35,246 nt of DNA from Bacteroidales bacterium (GCA_024694125.1 JAILKE010000060.1:1-35246), one strand, 5' to 3'. Positions 7,290 through 16,677 are shown, numbered from the stretch's first letter. The notes: generated from the sequence alone by a model not told the origin. Made by a program: numbers and translations.

Positions 7290-8648
7290 ATGAAGAAGTT
7301 CTATGACAGAGTACGCGAAATGGACCAGCTGAGGGAATTGCAGCGTCAGGCGTACGACGATTATTCACGGTTTGTAGTACTCACAGGCAGAAGGCGTGTG
7401 GGCAAGACAAGTCTTGTATATAGACTCATGAGCGAGACACAGGGAGATACCCCTGGACTCTATTTCTTCGTGGGCAGAAAGACTGAAACCGTCCTCGTCA
7501 GGACCTTTGCGCAGGAGGTTCGAGACAAACTCGGGGAATTCATGCCTGATGGAATGACTTCATTCCGTGAACTATTCCACATGACAATGGAGATTGGGAA
7601 ACGAAGGAAGTTCACCCTCTTCATCGATGAGTTTCAGGAGTTTGACAATATAAACGCCGGAATCTTCAGCGACATACAGGAACTGTGGGACGAATACAAG
7701 GAGCAGACAAACGTATGCCTGATCGTCTCGGGCTCCATATTCCGCATGATGGAGAAGATCTTCAAGGACGAGGAGCAGCCGCTCTTTGGCCGAGATGACT
7801 GCACCATCAAACTGAAACCGTTCAATACGGAGACTATTAAGGGAATACTGGGGGACTACAAACCGGACTATACCCCCGAAGACCTACTCGCTCTATGGAC
7901 CATTACGGGTGGAGTGGCCCGTTACATCGAACTACTCATGAACAACGGATGTACGAACGTGAAAAAGATGATTCACTACGTATGTTCAAGCGGAGACAGC
8001 TACTTCGTGGACGAAGGCAAGAAGATTCTGATCCAGGAGTTCGGCAAACAGTATGGCACGTATTTCAGCATCCTCGACCAAATAGCCCATGGCGATGTCA
8101 CGCAAAGCGAGATTGAGGCATCCCTGGGGATGAAAAGCCTCGGAGGACAATTGAAGATTCTGGAAGAGAAATATGGCATCATCAAGAAGAAACGTCCGAT
8201 AGGTGCCAAAGAGGGCAGTCAGACGGTGCGCTACGAGATACAGGACAACTTCTTCCGCTTCTGGTTCCGCTATATCAACAGATACTCTGCTCTGATCGAA
8301 TTACAGAACATGCCAGCATTGGAACGCATCATGACTGACGACTATACCACATTCTCGGGCATAGCCCTGGAACGCTGGTTCCGCCAGAAGATGATGGAAA
8401 GCTGCCGATACAAACAGATTGGCGGTTGGTGGCAACCGAATGGCATCAACGCCAAGGGTGACAAGGATGACTTTGAGATTGACATTGTTGCAGAAACGCT
8501 CGATGGCAACATTGAAGCGTACGAGGTGAAGCGCAATCCACAGAAGTACTCTCCTGCCCGACTTGAAGAAAAAGTCTCTGAAATGAAGCGACGTATATTC
8601 CGCAGCAAGGAAGTCTCCAAGGGCGGCTTATCTATGGAGAACATGTAA
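7290..8648 (+). CDS. ATPase of the ATPase_2/DUF234 family with PD-(D/E)xK-like C-terminus
   Basis: This 452-residue protein has an N-terminal AAA-like ATPase: Walker A GRRRVGKTS at 33-41, Walker B LFIDEF near 113, and a sensor-like IVSGS near 146. A winged-helix-like middle follows (QSEIEASLGMKSLGGQLKILEEKYGII). The C-terminal DUF234-type region includes NFFRFWFRYI and then EIDIVAE...EAYEVKRN, where D398, E412 and K414 fit a PD-(D/E)xK nuclease core. The family is widespread in archaea and Bacteroidetes, often as lone accessory genes. Its cellular role is not established; nuclease activity is inferred from the motif alone. The gene sits alone between two long direct repeats, with its own promoter. 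Confidence 0.85.
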   Translation: MKKFYDRVREMDQLRELQRQAYDDYSRFVVLTGRRRVGKTSLVYRLMSETQGDTPGLYFFVGRKTETVLVRTFAQEVRDKLGEFMPDGMTSFRELFHMTMEIGKRRKFTLFIDEFQEFDNINAGIFSDIQELWDEYKEQTNVCLIVSGSIFRMMEKIFKDEEQPLFGRDDCTIKLKPFNTETIKGILGDYKPDYTPEDLLALWTITGGVARYIELLMNNGCTNVKKMIHYVCSSGDSYFVDEGKKILIQEFGKQYGTYFSILDQIAHGDVTQSEIEASLGMKSLGGQLKILEEKYGIIKKKRPIGAKEGSQTVRYEIQDNFFRFWFRYINRYSALIELQNMPALERIMTDDYTTFSGIALERWFRQKMMESCRYKQIGGWWQPNGINAKGDKDDFEIDIVAETLDGNIEAYEVKRNPQKYSPARLEEKVSEMKRRIFRSKEVSKGGLSMENM

Positions 8649-8998
8649 TACTACGTGTTAAATACTGCGTGTTAATACGTAGTGTTAATAGCCAAGGGCT
8701 GTTAATACTCGCTCCGCTCGTGTTAGCCCCTCCTATTGAAAGCCGATTGAGTTTTTAAGGGAACACAGACTGAACGAATAGGAAAGGATTTTGGTTTTGG
8801 TTATTGTTTTGGTAAAAAGTTTAGAACGCAGATCGAACGGATTGAACGGATAGGAACGGATTTTTTCGTTTTCGTTTTTGTTTTGGTACAAAGTTTAGAA
8901 CGCAGATTGAACGGATTGAACGGATAGGAACGGATTTTTCGTTATCGTTTTTGTTTTCGTACAAAGTTTGTTTTTTGTTTTCGTACGAAGTCTTGCAA
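8649..8998. other. Non-coding, repeat-rich stretch after the ATPase gene
   Basis: No gene is visible. Just after the stop, GTGTTAA units recur and a short inverted repeat (8650-8656 with 8677-8683) could form a weak stem. The rest is the 74-bp tandem repeat described separately. The stretch ends at the second long direct repeat. Confidence 0.55.
8816..8998. repeat. 74-bp tandem repeat with GAACGGA submotifs
   Basis: Unit 1 (8816-8889) and unit 2 (8890-8962) are nearly identical, starting AAAGTTTAGAACGCAGAT. A shortened third unit starts at 8963, and a degenerate one precedes them (about 8744-8815). Inside each full unit GAACGGA appears three times at 9-base spacing, followed by a T/G-rich tract. 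Repeats abut directly with no unique spacers. Confidence 0.75.
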
Positions 8999-9210
8999 GA
9001 GTAATATGGAGCCTTTCGTCCACTGTTTCCAGTTAGGCAGCGGGCCGAAGGTCCGCGGGAATACAGGCGGGGGTGTAAGCCCCCGCTTCCACGTAGAGAG
9101 CGAGGAGATTGTATCGAGCGCCGAAGGTGCGACAGAACTTGTAGGGGGCGTAAGTCCCCGTAGCGTTGGAATGTTTTTTTTTGGTTTTGGTTATCGTTTC
9201 CGTACGATGT
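8999..9210. repeat. Long direct repeat, copy B, with four tandem hairpins
   Basis: This is the second copy of the element at 6871-7079, offset by 2128-2129 bases and in the same orientation. The four hairpins are preserved; the first lies at 9040-9056. The two copies bracket the ATPase gene and the 74-bp tandem repeat. The 77-codon reading frame through this copy is not credible as a gene. Bases 9211-9328 show nothing further. Confidence 0.8.
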
Positions 9211-9328
9211 TTGTTTTCCCTAAAATAAAAAAAGAATAGGGAAGAGTAAAAAAACTATAAATGCTATTGCGCATTAAAAATTAATCACTTAAAAATAATC
9301 TCCAATGGAGACTTCTATAAATTGTCTT

Positions 9329-9955
9329 TTAGTAAATCTTGAAGGATTTTTTGTGGAGGGAGCTATGGGACGGAGTCCGGATGGGACGATAGAGGTCCAA
9401 CAACTTCGGACCCTCGATCGGCGCATACCTGTCGGGCAAGATCAGCACCTGCATACCGATACGGAGACGTGGACGCAGGACTGCAATATCCTCATTGCGC
9501 AGGCGGATGCAGCCCTCGCTGGCACGGAGTCCCATCGAACCGGGAGCATGCGTGCCGTGTATGCCGATACCATTGCCGGCACTGAGGCGGACAAACCACG
9601 GTCCATAGGCATGCGGGATGTAGCCCAGACCATCGCCGAAATCATGTCCCCACTGCGAGGCATCGACTATCTGCGTGATGTGGAAGAGTCCCTCGGGAGT
9701 GCGGAGATCGCCACGGCGCTGCTTGTCGCCATACCCCCTGCCACATGAGATAGGATAGAGCGCCAGGGTATCGGTGCCCTGCATCAGGGCGAGCGTCATA
9801 TGCGGCTTGTCAACCACCAGATAGGGACGACTACGGTCCACACCTGCTGCATAGTCTGGCCAAGACTGCGCCCACGACATGGGACACAGACTCAAGACAA
9901 AGAGACAGAGGCAGAAAGCCATCGGATAACGGAAAGAAAATGATAAAGACTTCAT
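9329..9955 (-). CDS. Secreted L,D-transpeptidase (YkuD domain)
   Basis: This family forms 3-3 crosslinks in peptidoglycan or anchors proteins to it, using an active-site cysteine in the periplasm. With the start at 9955 the protein has 208 residues: a signal peptide (hydrophobic residues about 11-28, ending SWAQ), then a YkuD domain with the signature HGTHAPGSMG...SEGCIRL. That gives His133 and the catalytic Cys149. The reading frame stays open another 47 codons upstream, but that extension overlaps the promoter and lacks a signal peptide at its start, so I chose MKSLSFSF. The promoter box lies seven bases before this ATG. The gene is divergent from leuS. Substrate is unknown. Confidence 0.9.
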   Translation of the reverse strand: MKSLSFSFRYPMAFCLCLFVLSLCPMSWAQSWPDYAAGVDRSRPYLVVDKPHMTLALMQGTDTLALYPISCGRGYGDKQRRGDLRTPEGLFHITQIVDASQWGHDFGDGLGYIPHAYGPWFVRLSAGNGIGIHGTHAPGSMGLRASEGCIRLRNEDIAVLRPRLRIGMQVLILPDRYAPIEGPKLLDLYRPIRTPSHSSLHKKSFKIY

Positions 9956-9961
9956 AAGATG

Positions 9962-9993
9962 CAAAAGTAATCGTTTTTCGGCATTTATCCAAA
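9962..9993 (-). promoter_or_regulatory. Promoter of the L,D-transpeptidase gene
   Basis: On the minus strand TTTG (9990-9993), 20 bases, then TACTTTTG (9962-9969). It fits the Bacteroidetes consensus and ends seven bases before the chosen ATG, which supports the shorter start and implies a very short or absent leader. Confidence 0.75.
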
Positions 9994-10063
9994 AATATAT
10001 CGTCCAAAATAGCAAAAAACGAAAAAAAAGGGAAGTTGCAGTCCATTGTATTGATAAAATGAG

Positions 10064-10071
10064 TATATTTG
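10064..10071 (+). promoter_or_regulatory. Probable -7 box of leuS
   Basis: TATATTTG matches the Bacteroidetes -7 consensus and is followed by a leader of about 55-60 bases to the leuS ATG. No clear TTTG stands at the expected distance upstream, so the assignment rests on one box. Confidence 0.5.
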
Positions 10072-10131
10072 CGCGCTTAACGCATAGAATTTGCACGCAT
10101 ATCGTATAGAAACTAAATAAATATTCAATAT

Positions 10132-13008
10132 ATGGAATACAATTTCAAAGACATCGAGGCAGCCTGGCAACAACGCTGGCGCGACGACAAGACCTACAAG
10201 GTAGAGATAGACCACAGCAAGCCCAAGTGCTATGTGCTGGATATGTTCCCCTATCCATCGGGAGCAGGTCTGCACGTAGGTCACCCACTCGGCTACATCG
10301 CCAGTGACATCTACAGCCGATACAAGCGTCTGCAGGGTTGCAACGTCCTGCACCCAATGGGCTACGATGCATACGGTCTGCCAGCCGAGCAGTATGCCAT
10401 CCAGACAGGACAGCACCCACACATCACCACCGAACAGAACATAGCCCGCTACCGTGAGCAGCTGGACCGCATCGGATTCTGCTTCGACTGGGACCGCGAG
10501 GTGCGCACCTGCGAGCCGGGTTACTACAAGTGGACCCAGTGGGCATTCTGCCAGATGTTCCATTCATACTACGACAACGACCTGCAGCAGGCTCAACCTA
10601 TAGCCCGACTGGAGCAGCACCTGGCTGCACAGGGCACCGAGGGCCTCAATGTAGCCTGCGGCAAGGAACTGACCATCACTGCCGCCGAGTGGAAAGCCAT
10701 GAGCACCAAGGAGCAGCAGCAGACCCTGATGAACTACCGCATCGCCTACCTGGGCGAGACCATGGTCAACTGGTGCCCCGAACTGGGCACGGTACTGGCC
10801 AATGACGAGGTCATCAACGGTGTATCGGAACGCGGCGGATACCCTGTAGAGCAGCGCATGATGCGCCAGTGGTGCCTGCGCGTATCGGCCTACGCCCAGC
10901 GTCTGCGGGACGGACTGGAGACCATCGACTGGCGCGACGCCCTCAAGGAGACCCAGCGCAACTGGATAGGTCGCAGCGAGGGTACCGAAGCCCAGTTCAA
11001 GGTGGTACCCAACGACAACCCTGCCACCCAGGAGGGACTGGAGTTCACCATCTTCACCACCCATGCCGACACAATGTTCGGCGTCACCTTCATGGTACTG
11101 GCTCCCGAGAGCAAGTACGTGCAGCAGGTAGTCACCGCCGACAAGAAAGCCGAGGTAGAGGCCTACCTGGATGCCTGCAAGCGCAAGACCGAGCGTGACC
11201 GCCAGGCAGCACACGAGGTGACGGGCGTCTTCACCGGCGCATACGCCATCAATCCAATCACCGGCGAGAACATCCCTATCTGGGTAGCCGAATACGTACT
11301 GGCTGGCTACGGTACCGGTGCCATCATGGCCGTACCTGCCCACGACAGCCGCGACTGGGCCTTCGCCAAGCACTTCAACCTGCCTATCATCCCGCTCATC
11401 GAGGGTGACTATGACCTGAACGAGGGATCGTTCGACGCCAAGGAGGGCGTGATGAAGAACTCGGCCAACAGCCAGATCAACCTGAACGGCCTGTGCGTCA
11501 AGGACAGCATCGCCGCAATGAAGAAATATGTGACGGAGCATCACCTGGGCCGCGTCAAGGTCAACTACCGTCTGCGCGATGCCATCTTCTCACGCCAGCG
11601 CTACTGGGGCGAGCCATTCCCTATCTACTACAAGGATGGCATGCCCTACACCCTGCCGGAGGAGTGCCTGCCACTGCAGTTGCCCGAGGTGAGCGAGTTC
11701 AAGCCTACCAAGACGGGCGAACCACCACTGGGCAATGCTCAACTCTGGGCATGGGACGAAGCCAAGAAACAGGTAGTGGACAAGGCGCTCATCGACCAGA
11801 AGACCATCTTCCCACTGGAGTTGTGCACGATGCCTGGTTTCGCAGGTTCATCGGCCTACTATACCCGATACACCGACCCACACAACTCGGAGGCGCTCGT
11901 TTCGGCCGAAGCCAACCAGTACTGGGACAACGTGGACCTCTACCTGGGCGGTAACGAGCACGCCACCGGACACCTCATCTACAGCCGCTTCTGGAACAAG
12001 TTCCTGAAGGACATCAAGGTGGTCAAGAGCGAGGAGCCATTCAAGAAACTCATCAACCAGGGTATGATCCAGGGCAGCAGCCGTTTTGCAGCCCGTGTGA
12101 GCGGCACCAACAAGTTCGTATCGGCCGACCTGCTCGATGCCAACGGATGCTACGAGGGGGCATCGACCGATCCTATCCACGTCGATGTCAACTTCGTCAA
12201 CAATCTGGACATGGACGTGGAGGCCTTCCGCCGCTGGCGTCCTGAATTTGCCGACGCCGAGGTGGTATGCAATGCCGACGGCAAGTTCGTCACCACAGCC
12301 GCTGTCGAGAAGATGTCCAAGTCGAAGTACAACGTAGTCAACCCAGACGACATCTGCGAGAAGTACGGTGCTGACACGCTCCGCATCTACGAGATGTTCC
12401 TGGGTCCTATCGAACAGTCCAAACCTTGGGACACCGCAGGCATAGACGGCGCATACCGCTTCCTGAAGAAGTTCTGGGCACTGTACAACGATGCCAACAC
12501 CGAGGGCAACCCATGCTGCAAGGTGAACGACGCCGAACCATCGGCCGACAACCTGAAGAGCCTGCACAAGCTGATCAAGAAGGTCACCGCCGACGTCGAA
12601 GTCTTTGCCTACAACACGGCTATCTCGGCCTTCATGGTCGCTGTCAACGAACTGCAGCAGCAGAAGTGCTCGAGCCGTGCCATACTGGAACAGCTCGTCG
12701 TGCTGATCGCTCCATTTGCCCCACACATGGCCGAAGAACTGTGGCACCAGTTGGGCCACACCACGACGGTATGTGACGCACAGTGGCCTGCCTGCGAGGA
12801 GAAGTACCTGGTGGAGAGCACCATCAAGTACCCTGTCCAGATAGGCGGCAAGATGCGCTTCACCATCGACCTCCCTGCCGATGCCGACGCCGAGGCTGTC
12901 AAGACTGCCGTACTGGCCGCCGAAGACGCACAGCGATGGATGGAGGGCAAGCAGATGGTCAAGTTCATCTTCGTGCCCAAGAAGATCGTCAATATTGTGG
13001 TAAAATAA
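10132..13008 (+). CDS. leuS: Leucyl-tRNA synthetase
   Basis: This class I synthetase charges tRNA-Leu with leucine. It has 958 residues, slightly longer than the roughly 860 of E. coli. The catalytic signatures are HVGH at 48-51 (HIGH motif, within [16 protein letters not shown]) and KMSKS at 727-731. The CP1 editing domain lies between them, recognisable by [15 protein letters not shown] and [16 protein letters not shown]. An extra segment at about 150-205 (PIARLEQHL...[11 protein letters not shown]) accounts for part of the added length. The C-terminal anticodon-binding domain starts after about residue 750. Codon use is strongly GC-ending, as expected of a well-expressed gene. It has its own promoter and a strong terminator. 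Confidence 0.98.
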   Translation: MEYNFKDIEAAWQQRWRDDKTYKVEIDHSKPKCYVLDMFPYPSGAGLHVGHPLGYIASDIYSRYKRLQGCNVLHPMGYDAYGLPAEQYAIQTGQHPHITTEQNIARYREQLDRIGFCFDWDREVRTCEPGYYKWTQWAFCQMFHSYYDNDLQQAQPIARLEQHLAAQGTEGLNVACGKELTITAAEWKAMSTKEQQQTLMNYRIAYLGETMVNWCPELGTVLANDEVINGVSERGGYPVEQRMMRQWCLRVSAYAQRLRDGLETIDWRDALKETQRNWIGRSEGTEAQFKVVPNDNPATQEGLEFTIFTTHADTMFGVTFMVLAPESKYVQQVVTADKKAEVEAYLDACKRKTERDRQAAHEVTGVFTGAYAINPITGENIPIWVAEYVLAGYGTGAIMAVPAHDSRDWAFAKHFNLPIIPLIEGDYDLNEGSFDAKEGVMKNSANSQINLNGLCVKDSIAAMKKYVTEHHLGRVKVNYRLRDAIFSRQRYWGEPFPIYYKDGMPYTLPEECLPLQLPEVSEFKPTKTGEPPLGNAQLWAWDEAKKQVVDKALIDQKTIFPLELCTMPGFAGSSAYYTRYTDPHNSEALVSAEANQYWDNVDLYLGGNEHATGHLIYSRFWNKFLKDIKVVKSEEPFKKLINQGMIQGSSRFAARVSGTNKFVSADLLDANGCYEGASTDPIHVDVNFVNNLDMDVEAFRRWRPEFADAEVVCNADGKFVTTAAVEKMSKSKYNVVNPDDICEKYGADTLRIYEMFLGPIEQSKPWDTAGIDGAYRFLKKFWALYNDANTEGNPCCKVNDAEPSADNLKSLHKLIKKVTADVEVFAYNTAISAFMVAVNELQQQKCSSRAILEQLVVLIAPFAPHMAEELWHQLGHTTTVCDAQWPACEEKYLVESTIKYPVQIGGKMRFTIDLPADADAEAVKTAVLAAEDAQRWMEGKQMVKFIFVPKKIVNIVVK

Positions 13009-13058
13009 GAAACTCTACTCAACAAACACCTGTTGAGAGTAGGAAAAATTCAGATTGT

Positions 13059-13101
13059 ACATCCGCGCTCCCCCATATTGGGGCAGCGCGGATGTGTTTT
13101 T
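13059..13101 (+). terminator. Rho-independent terminator of leuS
   Basis: ACATCCGCGCT (13059-13069) pairs perfectly with 13085-13095. Inside, CCCCCA/TGGGG adds more pairs around a TAT loop, and a run of five T follows at 13097-13101. It lies about 50 bases after the leuS stop. Confidence 0.9.
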
Positions 13102-13216
13102 ATATATGGTACCCATTGACCATCGAGCAAAATTGTCCAAAAAAAAATCTCATTCCGTTTAAACCTCTGCCCAATGCAACCATCTTAAAATCGGAAAAAG
13201 AAAATAAAACACCTAA

Positions 13217-16200
13217 ATGGAAACGATAATAAAGATGGAAACGACAGAAAAGTCAGCACACCAGAGCAGGGGCCGCAGATGGACGGCCCTACTCTTTGCC
13301 CTTGTCAGCAGCATCACTCTATGTATGGCTCAACCCGGCCGAGGATTCAAGATGACCGCCGAGGGAACAGTCATAGACAGCAAGACTTCCGAACCCCTCT
13401 ATGCAGCCACCGTCAAGGTGACCAGCGCCGACGGCGGCACAGGCACCTTCGGCATCACCGACTCAATCGGACACTTCACATTCGACGTGGAACGTCCCGG
13501 CAAATATACGCTCGAACTGACCTACATGGGCTACAAGGCGCTGACCAAAGAGGTCAACATCTGGCCAGGCCGCGGTGCCAAACTGGGCACCTTCAAGATG
13601 GAGGAAGATGCCAACTACCTGAAGGAGGTAGAGACCGTGGCACGCAACCAGCGCGTGAAGCAGAACGGCGATACCATCGTATATAATGCCGATGCATACA
13701 AGGTTCAGGACGGCGCCACCGCCGAGGACCTGGTCAAGAAGATGCCTGGCATCGAAGTGACCGACGAGGGCGTCAAGGCCCAGGGCGAGACGGTCGAGAA
13801 GGTGCTGGTGGACGGTAAGTCATTCTTCGAGAACGACCCGAAACTGGCGCTCAAGACGTTGCCTGCCGAGGTGGTACAGAGCGTTTCGGTCTTCGACAAG
13901 AAATCGGACCAGTCGGAGTTCACCGGCTTCGATGACGGCAACACGGTCAAGGCCATGGACCTGACCACCAAATCATACCGCCGCAACGGCGCCTTCGGCA
14001 AAGTATATGGTTCGCTGGGCGACAACTTCGACCTGGACCACCTGTACTGGAACGCCGGATTCAACCTGAACCTATTCTCGGGCAACCGCCGTATCTCCCT
14101 GTTGGGCATGTCCAACAACGTGAACCAGCAGAACTTCACCTTCGATGACTTGATGTCGTCCGGCGGTATGGGCGGCGGTTTCGGTGGCCGCATGGGTATG
14201 CGTATGGGCAACCAGGCTGGCGTGAGCCGAGCCAATGCCTTCGGCCTCAACTTCAACGACAGTTATCTAGACGAGAAACTGGAGGTGCAGGGTTCATACT
14301 TCTTCAACAACCTGCGCACGGTATATGAGAACGAGTCGCAGACCGACAATTACGCCATCCACGACTCCATCACGAACACTGACCGCTACCAGTCGGCCAT
14401 AGCCAACAGCAACTCATTGAGCCACAACTATAACCACACGGTCAACATGCGCATCAACTACAAGCCGACCGACACGGACCAGTTCATCTTCCGCCCATCC
14501 GTAACGATACAGAAGAGCGACAACACGAGCGAATCGACATCGGACATCTGGAGCCTGCCGCTCGACACCGTGCTGAAGTGGGATGACGTGACCCGCGCAG
14601 ACCGCAGCCAGATGTACAACTACTCCCGCAGCCTGTCATCGACCGACAACACGTCGTGGAACGCCAACGGCCAGTTGACCTGGCGCCACCGATTCAGCAC
14701 CAACGGACGTACCCTGTCATCGACCATCGAAGGCGGTGCATCGGGCTCCAGCTCATTGACCAACTCCATACGCATGGGCAGCGCCATCGCACAGAGCGAG
14801 ACGTTCCGCAACAGCGACTCGGACCAAAACAACTGGAGCGCCGGCGGCAACCTGCAGTACACCGAACCACTGGGCGAGCACTCACAACTCTCATTGCGCT
14901 ACAATGTGAACTACAGTAAGTCGGACCGCGACAACGCCGTGGGATTCGATGACTATGGCAACACGCTGGTCGATTACTATTACAGCACGTTCCACACCGG
15001 AATGGACTCGATAGACGGCCGCAACTCCAGCAAGTACATATCGACCAACCTGCGCCACGGTGCCGAACTGGGCTACCGTCTGCACACCGAGACCATCAAC
15101 ATGATGGGCGGACTGAACCTGCAGGCTTCCCGTCTGGAGGGCGAACAGGACTACTACGCCTGGGACGAGACCACGATGGGTCAGAACCCGAACTTCAACA
15201 CATCGCGCAACTACTTCTCGGTCCTGCCTAACATGCGATTCGAATGGAGCCCCGTACAGGGTACATCGGTCAACGTCGATTACCGCGCCCGGACATCGAA
15301 CCCCTCTATCAGCAACCTGCAGGAACTGGTCAACACCAGCAACCCAATGAGCTACACCACGGGCAACAAGGACCTGGACCAGAGCACCAGCCACAACGTG
15401 AACGTCCGCTTCATCCACTCGAACATGGAGAAGGCTACGAACATCATGCTCTTTGCCAACTACTCGTTCCAGATGGATTACATCGGTACGCAGTATGTCA
15501 CCAACTACTCGGACGCATCGCTGCCTATGACCGAGATCAGCTGGATCAATGCCCTGAGCGCCGAGCAGCAGAAGCAGTACCAGAACCTCTCACTGGCCAA
15601 GGGTGCCACATTCAGCCGTCCTGTCAACATGGATGGATACCGCAACGCATCGGTCGGCCTCTCATACGGCTTCCCATGGGACCTGGTCATGTCCAACGTC
15701 AACCTGGGCCTGAATGCCAACTACTCCATCACCCCATCGCAGCAATTGTACTATACCTACGACTCGATCAACAGCAAGTTCCACGCTACGGACTTCACGT
15801 CGAAGGTCAAGAACTTCTCGATCTCTCCTCGCCTATTCATCTCCAGCAACATATCGCAGGACCTGGACTTCTCGCTCTCATACAGCCCAACCTACCAGAA
15901 GGTGACCGACGAGGTGAACGAAAACAACAACTATGAGTACTTCAACCAATCGGCCAACGCCCGCCTGAACTGGACGTTCTGGAAGAACTTCACCCTGGAG
16001 CAGGATCTCTCCTACACCTACTACGGCGGTGCTTCGATGCCAAGCGTCATCGACGAATGGATATGGAACATGTCGGTCGGCAAGAAGTTCGGCAAGAAGA
16101 ACAGCACCGAGGTCAAACTGCAGATCTACGACCTGCTCAACCAGCGCACAGGCTACAGTCGTAACGTGAGCAGCACGGGTATCACCCAGAGCTACACGAA

Positions 16201-16318
16201 CTACATGCCTCGCTACTTCATGCTCACGGTATCGTACAAGATTGCGAACTACAAGAGCAGCTCCGAACTGAAAGAGCGTCGCCGCGGCGCTGGTGGCTTC
16301 GGCGGACCTCGATTCTAA
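13217..16318 (+). CDS. Outer-membrane beta-barrel protein, TonB-dependent-receptor-like
   Basis: This is a 1033-residue outer-membrane protein. After a signal peptide (hydrophobic core about 22-37, likely cut near CMAQ) comes a carboxypeptidase-regulatory-like beta-sandwich (about 47-130, EGTVIDSKTSEPLYAATVKV). A plug-like region follows (about 140-240, EDLVKKMPGIEV, VEKVLVDGKSFF), then a long barrel rich in alternating aromatic strands ending in Phe, a typical outer-membrane beta-signal. This order fits the OMP_b-brl_3 group of Bacteroidetes. I see no SusD partner next door and no obvious TonB box, so the substrate is open. Gly/Met-rich loops occur near 312-340 and at the C-terminus. An alternative ATG lies 18 bases downstream at 13235. 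Confidence 0.9.
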   Translation: METIIKMETTEKSAHQSRGRRWTALLFALVSSITLCMAQPGRGFKMTAEGTVIDSKTSEPLYAATVKVTSADGGTGTFGITDSIGHFTFDVERPGKYTLELTYMGYKALTKEVNIWPGRGAKLGTFKMEEDANYLKEVETVARNQRVKQNGDTIVYNADAYKVQDGATAEDLVKKMPGIEVTDEGVKAQGETVEKVLVDGKSFFENDPKLALKTLPAEVVQSVSVFDKKSDQSEFTGFDDGNTVKAMDLTTKSYRRNGAFGKVYGSLGDNFDLDHLYWNAGFNLNLFSGNRRISLLGMSNNVNQQNFTFDDLMSSGGMGGGFGGRMGMRMGNQAGVSRANAFGLNFNDSYLDEKLEVQGSYFFNNLRTVYENESQTDNYAIHDSITNTDRYQSAIANSNSLSHNYNHTVNMRINYKPTDTDQFIFRPSVTIQKSDNTSESTSDIWSLPLDTVLKWDDVTRADRSQMYNYSRSLSSTDNTSWNANGQLTWRHRFSTNGRTLSSTIEGGASGSSSLTNSIRMGSAIAQSETFRNSDSDQNNWSAGGNLQYTEPLGEHSQLSLRYNVNYSKSDRDNAVGFDDYGNTLVDYYYSTFHTGMDSIDGRNSSKYISTNLRHGAELGYRLHTETINMMGGLNLQASRLEGEQDYYAWDETTMGQNPNFNTSRNYFSVLPNMRFEWSPVQGTSVNVDYRARTSNPSISNLQELVNTSNPMSYTTGNKDLDQSTSHNVNVRFIHSNMEKATNIMLFANYSFQMDYIGTQYVTNYSDASLPMTEISWINALSAEQQKQYQNLSLAKGATFSRPVNMDGYRNASVGLSYGFPWDLVMSNVNLGLNANYSITPSQQLYYTYDSINSKFHATDFTSKVKNFSISPRLFISSNISQDLDFSLSYSPTYQKVTDEVNENNNYEYFNQSANARLNWTFWKNFTLEQDLSYTYYGGASMPSVIDEWIWNMSVGKKFGKKNSTEVKLQIYDLLNQRTGYSRNVSSTGITQSYTNYMPRYFMLTVSYKIANYKSSSELKERRRGAGGFGGPRF

Positions 16319-16345
16319 TCATAGCTACCATCGATTCTAATCATA
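16309..16345. repeat. 15-bp direct duplication across the stop codon of the barrel gene
   Basis: TCGATTCTAATCATA occurs at 16309-16323, covering the last codons and stop, and again at 16331-16345, 22 bases later. It looks like a small slippage or duplication event with no effect on the protein. Confidence 0.6.
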
Positions 16346-16413
16346 CGCAACACCCCCAAGATACTTAAAAAAGATTTCATTCTGTTAGAAATTAGTTTAA
16401 TATGTAGATGGAG

Positions 16414-16446
16414 ACCGGTACGCAGATTGATGCGTGCCGGTTTTTT
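16414..16446 (+). terminator. Rho-independent terminator after the barrel gene
   Basis: ACCGGTACGCA (16414-16424) pairs with TGCGTGCCGGT (16431-16441), with one T-G pair, around a six-base loop. A run of six T starts at 16441. It lies about 95 bases after the stop. Confidence 0.85.
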
Positions 16447-16453
16447 AGCCAAG

Positions 16454-16572
16454 ATTGAAAATTGAAAATTGAAAGTTGAAAGTTGAAAATTGAGAATTGA
16501 AAATTGAGAATTGAAAATTGAGAATTGAAAATTGAAAATTGAAAAGTGAAAAGTGATAATTGATAATTGACA
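16454..16572. repeat. Array of 17 in-register heptads, consensus ATTGAAA
   Basis: Seventeen consecutive 7-bp units run without a break. Variants are GTTGAAA, ATTGAGA, AGTGAAA and, at the right end, ATTGATA and ATTGACA. The array starts directly after the barrel gene's terminator and ends 105 bases before the helicase start. It encodes nothing; reading frames through it are low-complexity artefacts. Confidence 0.9.
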
Positions 16573-16640
16573 TCTGCAATGCATAAAATTGCAACAGCTA
16601 TCCGAAAAACTTTTACTAACAACCAAATATCTTTACGTAA

Positions 16641-16672
16641 TTTGTCTATTCGACAAAAACATCGTATCTTTG
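16641..16672 (+). promoter_or_regulatory. Promoter of the DEAD-box helicase gene
   Basis: TTTG (16641-16644), exactly 20 bases, TATCTTTG (16665-16672). The ATG at 16678 is five bases after the box, so the message is probably leaderless. The promoter's place inside the longer reading frame is the main reason for preferring the start at 16678 over 16567. Confidence 0.82.
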
Positions 16673-16677
16673 CGGCT

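Noticed and set aside
8816-8998. CRISPR array
   Set aside because: Repeats abut directly with no unique spacers, only two full units exist, and no cas gene is nearby.
6871-9210. A complete insertion sequence bounded by the direct repeats
   Set aside because: No transposase, no terminal inverted repeats and no target duplications are visible; the enclosed gene is an ATPase of the DUF234 type.
9006-9239. A 77-codon open frame through direct repeat copy B
   Set aside because: The sequence is a structured repeat with hairpins; the other copy of the repeat does not keep the frame as a gene.
10564-12759. Long minus-strand open frames within leuS (326 and 303 codons)
   Set aside because: They are antisense to an unmistakable leucyl-tRNA synthetase, have no recognisable domains, and arise from GC-ending codons of leuS.
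16567-16677. N-terminal extension of the helicase (37 residues)
   Set aside because: The extension begins at the edge of the heptad array and contains the full TTTG-N20-TATCTTTG promoter; the helicase fold begins at the later methionine.
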